From Branchiostoma floridae (lineage: Eukaryota > Chordata > Leptocardii > Amphioxiformes > Branchiostomatidae), in NCBI RefSeq assembly GCF_000003815.2, contig NC_049980.1:26168951-26232950 (forward strand): a stretch of DNA of 64,000 bases. Direction: 5' to 3'. The position numbers and the translations under genes were made by a program. Positions 60,367-64,000 of this stretch are shown one piece after another (position 1 is the stretch's first letter; every line of letters begins with the position of its first letter). The notes below the pieces were generated by a model, which saw only the letters and a program-made list of their open reading frames with translations, was not told the DNA's origin and searched no databases.

Positions 60367-60502
60367 ATGTATCCAACGCAGCTTGCCAGAAGACTCTCTG
60401 CTCTGACTGGAGCTTTATTAGTGCTGTTAACGAACCTGAGCTCGTTATGTGGTGGTTTCCCGGAGGACCTGTACCCACTGCACCAGATCCCTTACACTGA
60501 AG
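60367..60502 (+). CDS. Class 6 semaphorin-like, coding exon 1 (signal peptide and mature N-terminus)
   Basis: Semaphorins are secreted or membrane guidance ligands that bind plexins through a seven-bladed sema propeller; class 6 members are single-pass transmembrane proteins. This exon gives 45 codons plus one base. Residues 1-9 hold two arginines. Residues 10-28 are hydrophobic (ALTGALLVLL core), and a small-residue cleavage area (CGG) comes at about 28-30, which is a classic signal peptide. The mature chain would begin FPEDLYPL, closely resembling the FPED-x-x-P start seen in vertebrate SEMA6 proteins. The exon ends in GAAG before GTAAAT at 60503, a phase 1 donor. It reads in frame into the exon at 63170. 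The start codon is the only one giving a signal peptide. Assignment to class 6 rests on the FPED and Y.VF.GH motifs together; class 1 or class 5 membership is the main alternative. Confidence 0.82.
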
Positions 60503-61145
60503 GTAAATACACTGTAGGATGATAAAGCTATTAATGTAGAAGAGTGTAACTTATACATACATTATGTGCCATACATGATACAGCCAAGATAAACACTATA
60601 TAACTTAGACCTAATGTAGAACGCACTATAGCTTATACATCACATCTCGTGTGTGACATTTTACCCGCAGAAAGATAAATGTTCAAAATCATGAACCATA
60701 CAGTATAGATAGATACTGAAATTGATGCCTAAAGTATGGTAAACCAAACATTCACAAACGGCATTTGGTTACTATGCATTATAATTTATATTCAAACGCT
60801 ACAAGTATAACATCATGATTCATGTGATATTCCACCACAAAAATGAGCACTGCCTGTATGAAAGCTTAGAGTTATGAAATGATGTTAGAAAGAAAATCTA
60901 GTGTTTAGACATTTTCCTAAATAGAAAATTTCAGAACTTCCATTATTTTGTTTTTGTAGCAGACTGCATGAGTCCTAACAAAATCCTGGGAGTATTTTTA
61001 CATCTGGTGTTAGTTTTGCTGTACCTGAATCCACTCCAAATATGTCTGTGTAGGATTTCCTTATCACTGTGTGCAAACATACACATAGTGCACAGGAAGC
61101 CTCAGCAGGTGTGAAAATACAGGGAGGAAATATATACATATAGCA

Positions 61146-61163
61146 CCCCCCCCCCCCCCCCCC
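61146..61163. repeat. C18 homopolymer in the first coding intron
   Basis: Eighteen C bases, the longest single-base run in the window, inside the transcribed intron on the C-rich (coding) strand. Confidence 0.85.
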
Positions 61164-62369
61164 AACCCCATGTTAGGGTGACCTTGCTTGGCCAATGGAA
61201 CTGTATGTTGCTATGGTGATGTGAGGTCATCCTGCCCTGATCCCAGCAGTGATGTTGGTATGAATTATTCAGGAACTGTCAGTGGCTCACTTCGGCTTAG
61301 GCTACTTGGAATCTTAATTCTGTCTTGCCCACTGTTTCATATTCCACCAGTCCAGAATGCTACATTCAGCAAAATAGGCTGTGAAAGTTTTTGTTTGTTT
61401 TTAACAGCTGAGACTTGATGCTAACACTGTAAGTCTGGTTCAGGCCAGGACATGGTGCTGTGCAGAAAAAGATACTTTCAAGAAATTAAAACACTTGAAA
61501 ATATTTGAAAGCATTTTTTGAAAGTTCAAAAAACAGTTCAATGTTCATTTTAAATGTATTGACTTGACATTAGACTAAATGCTGATCTACACCAAACAGG
61601 GCTTGTGTAGAAACATGAATTATGAATGAAAACTACCCTTGAAAAAAAGTCAGACCTCACATTGACAGATATAACATATAACATGAGTCTACACAGGGAG
61701 TAGGATGTTCAGTAATTGTACCCATGAGAGACATTTGGTGCACATCGCTGCCCTGAATGTTGATGTCAGCGTTGCTGCGTGTTTCCTGAATATCGTATTA
61801 TAAAGACTTTATAACAACGGAGCCAGGAGAAATCCGATAGATGCAGTAAATAATGTATAAGTCCTTAACCTGTAGTTACAGAGTCTGCTGCTGAATACTG
61901 ATCAGTGCAGAAGGCACGGGAAAGGGAGCCGCAGGCTGCATAGAAATGGGGAAGGAAGGATTCCATTCTTAAAACCTAGTGTCACTCCCCACCAATCTCA
62001 TTAGTTGCTTCACGGGGTTCAAGAACAGAATCTGATAATTCGGAACTGCAATATCAACTTGGAAAATGGCCTGTACCTCAAGGCAAACTCAGTTTCAGGG
62101 ATCGATATTATTCATAACCACTTAGAAGTGTTACTCCTAGCCCTTCATTTTCATATTGCTAAATTTGGGGCTTTATGATGCCCATGAACAAAGTTAATAG
62201 TTCTGTGTCAGATTTTTTTGTGTCCCTTCATAGGTAGGTTTGTACTTATACATCCTGTAGCCACTACAGGGTCCCTAACTCAAAGGAAACCTCCAAACAC
62301 TGCAATCCTCAAACTGTTTCCAAATCAGCAGGCACTTAGGAACTCTCCCGGCTCCCACTTATTGAATGG

Positions 62370-62660
62370 AAGGGAAACATCTTCCCATTCAGCCCATAAA
62401 GCGACCATTCCGCGCGACGCGGAGAAAGCTTTTTGGCGAAGTGGTCCCCTCCGCTGTGATCATGGCGTCTTTGGGGATTCGTTAAAAGGAAATGATCAGA
62501 AGGGGCCGAGCTTTATCGCTGGCTGAGTGGCAGAGTGCGGCGCATGAGGCCACGTTCCTCCGCTCAGATTCAAGTTGGCTATAAATAAGCAATCGTGTCC
62601 CGGATTAAAGAGCAGACTGAGGAATTATGGAGACATGAAAAGATGTGCCTCTCGGATGAA
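62370..62660. promoter_or_regulatory. Candidate intronic regulatory block
   Basis: This part of the first coding intron is unlike its surroundings. It has raised CpG content, no simple repeats and several motif-like words, including a MEF2-type site CTATAAATAA (62579-62588) and GGATTAAAG (62603-62611), which contains a bicoid/Otx-type core. It has no ORF of note beyond a chance 102-codon frame (62218-62526) lacking family features. I infer an intronic enhancer or conserved non-coding element; only cross-species alignment could settle it. Confidence 0.3.
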
Positions 62661-63169
62661 GAGGGCTGAAGAGTTAAGGCGACTTATTTTCAGGGTGACT
62701 TGAGGAGTAAATGTTCTAAAGGAAGGTGAACAGATCTGAAGGCTGCTCCAGGGAATGAGAAATGAGAGGATCTCCGAGCCTCAGTTCCCACAGAAAATGG
62801 GAATTAAAAGTTAGACAGAAAGTTGGGGGTAAAAGTTTGTAGCAGCCCACCTTTAGGATGGCACAACTTCTTCATAGAATCACAAATTGAGCAAGAAAAA
62901 TGCCAGGAGACAGTCCACACTTTGATGGGCGAGGAGAAAATTGTGACAAACAAGCCACGTTGATAAAGTCGTCTTGTAAAAAACGAAAATTAGTGCCTAC
63001 CATGTTCATGAATGTCCTAAATAGTGTTATCTGGGAACATGTTGTCTCTTGAATGAAAGTTTTGCGGCATTTCCAAACTATGGAAGAGAAGGCATGACTG
63101 ACTGGAAGGCTACGATTTTTGTGTGTGTATATTTGCAGGATGAATATTTCCCGTTTTGTTTTCTGCCAG

Positions 63170-63302
63170 GATCACCTGAATATGAGGTTTTCTGTGGACA
63201 TCGGCACAATGACGAGTTTTCGAACTGCTCGCACAACTACGAGTTCCAGCTGCTGAGGGAGCTGGCGTACGATGGAAGGAACCACCTCTTGTTGGGAGCG
63301 AA
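63170..63302 (+). CDS. Class 6 semaphorin-like, coding exon 2 (start of the sema domain)
   Basis: The acceptor is a T-rich tract ending TGCCAG at 63169, and the donor is AA|GTAAGT at 63303, close to consensus. The exon supplies two bases completing a Gly codon, 43 codons and two more bases, so the next intron is phase 2. The peptide has YEVFCGHRH, matching the Y-P-V-F-x-G-H segment of SEMA6 proteins. It then has an N-C-S glycosylation sequon, and LLRELAYDGRNHLLLGAK corresponds to the first propeller strand that in semaphorins ends L-Y/F-V/I-G/A-A-R/K. A cysteine replaces the residue after VF found in vertebrate SEMA6 proteins. The rest of the sema domain, PSI, transmembrane and cytoplasmic regions must lie beyond 64000. 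Together with exon 1, 89 residues are visible out of a family length usually near 900-1,000. Confidence 0.85.
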
Positions 63303-64000
63303 GTAAGTTTTGCAACTATGATAGCGCATTGATGTCAATTTTTCTCTATCAATCATAAAGTTTGTGTTGGTGAAACTAGGACAGCTGAAAATGTCTTGTG
63401 CCATCGTCTGTGTGAGGGAGTACAAAGAAACAACTTTTGATGATGTCACAGATTTCAGTCAGGTCCAATGCAGATTTGTGTCGCTCAGATGTTGCAGATT
63501 TATGAAGCTCTGGAAGTTTTGTGAATATCTGTCAGTTAGTTTTAAGCTAGGATTTTGATAAAGTATTCCAGGCAGCTATGTTTTATTACTTTTTTTGTTG
63601 ACTGTCACTTTGAATCAATGATTTGCTTGTGAGACAAGCACAAAAGTACTTTGCAAGAAAAGAACAAGATTGGAAAGTTTGACAAATAGTACAAACTTCT
63701 AATAAATTCTATGCAAGTCTGATGTCAGGTAATGACATATCAGACAGGCTGTTATGAAGGTGATGTAATAATGTGCAGCCAATAAAGAAAGCTCCAAGTT
63801 CTAACAGCCCCAACTCTACCCTTTTGTAGCCTGGACACCAGACTGTTTCCAGGGTTGCCACTGGCCAGCCCCTTTGAGTTTTAGGGCCAACATGCCTCCA
63901 AGAAAATTTTACCACAGTTCGTATGGTGTAACTCAGGCACTATGGGTAAATTTTAATGAGGGCATGTTGTCCCTGGAACCAGAAGCTGGTCTTTACAAAC
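63303..64000 (+). other. Start of the second coding intron, runs off the window
   Basis: The sequence begins with the donor GTAAGT at 63303 and contains no further exon that I can recognise before the window ends. A copy of the dispersed TAGCCTGG..CCAGACTG repeat starts at 63827 and is annotated separately. Confidence 0.6.
63827..63960 (+). repeat. Dispersed repeat, family TAGCCTGGAYRCCAGACTG (copy 4)
   Basis: TAGCCTGGACACCAGACTGT then TTCCAGGG, GGCCAACATGCCTCCAAG and TTTTACCACA as in 53643-53765. It lies in the second coding intron of the semaphorin-like gene. Confidence 0.7.

Larger units (their letters stand above)
60503..63169 (+). other. First coding intron of the semaphorin-6-like gene
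   Basis: This 2,667-bp GT-AG phase 1 intron joins the two coding exons. An alternative acceptor at 63137-63138 would put a TGA immediately in frame and is not compatible with the upstream exon. The intron holds an 18-base C run at 61146-61163. Near its 3' part (about 62370-62660) is a CpG-richer, low-repeat block, listed separately. The rest is ordinary AT-moderate intronic sequence with no ORF I recognise. Confidence 0.75.

Noticed and set aside
61188-61418. 76-codon frame in the first coding intron as an extra exon
   Set aside because: No splice sites of suitable phase, no semaphorin similarity, and the two flanking exons already join in phase without it.
63137-63169. Alternative splice acceptor TTTGCAG at 63138 for the second semaphorin exon
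   Set aside because: With the phase 1 donor upstream it brings a TGA into frame at once, while the acceptor at 63169 continues the sema-type reading.

Overview
This is a eukaryotic, animal-type genomic window with one recognisable gene start near its right end. Two spliced coding exons on the + strand (60367-60502 and 63170-63302) encode a signal peptide followed by the start of a class 6 transmembrane semaphorin. The mature N-terminus begins FPED..P, then comes a Y.VF.GH motif and a sema-domain strand ending in LLLGA. The two exons join in phase (1/1) with good GT/AG signals. Exon 1 carries a 5' UTR and itself begins at a splice acceptor (60201-60202), so at least one non-coding exon and a promoter lie further upstream. 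They may be in this window, and much of the left 60 kb may be a long 5' intron or upstream regulatory DNA. The rest of the gene runs off the right edge.

The single-copy class 6-like semaphorin, the long gene-poor DNA and the many short degenerate foldback and dispersed repeats suggest an invertebrate deuterostome. My best guess is amphioxus (Branchiostoma). This is inference and cannot be proved from the window alone.

Layout. 1-740: a G-run and a degenerate tandem array of GCGGGAA-type units. 2240-3240: a promoter-like stretch (E2F-like sites, two CCAAT boxes) leading into a CpG-rich block with a plausible splice donor at 2696; it is a candidate for the missing first exon but unproven. 3.2-15 kb: AT-moderate non-coding DNA with several local tandem duplications. 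15266-16357: a 1,092-bp DNA-transposon-like element with 24-bp perfect terminal inverted repeats. 16.7-17.3 kb: a CpG-rich, possibly conserved block. 18-26 kb: duplicated segments and a 92-bp near-perfect foldback element (25016-25107). 26.75-26.89 kb: a 22-bp satellite. 28.2-30.2 kb: a 50-bp CCAAT-box array followed by the decayed remains of a C2H2 zinc-finger array. 30-40 kb: several CpG-enriched candidate regulatory blocks and a foldback MITE at 35.2 kb. 41.2-42.2 kb: a 59-bp minisatellite and a ~165-bp triplication. 42-52 kb: no recognisable genes and a promoter-like CpG-rich block at 50.4-51.25 kb. 52431-53330: a second, 900-bp DNA-transposon-like element whose ends carry E-box, CRE and YY1-like motifs. 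53.3-60.2 kb: dispersed repeats and a further candidate regulatory block. 60.2-63.3 kb: the semaphorin exons.

A notable feature spread over the whole window is a set of eight close matches to the palindromic RFX X-box (GTTNCCATGGNAAC type). They are more numerous than chance should give and form a candidate cis-regulatory constellation around the semaphorin gene. No rRNA, tRNA, CRISPR array, bacterial operon or complete transposase gene was recognised.
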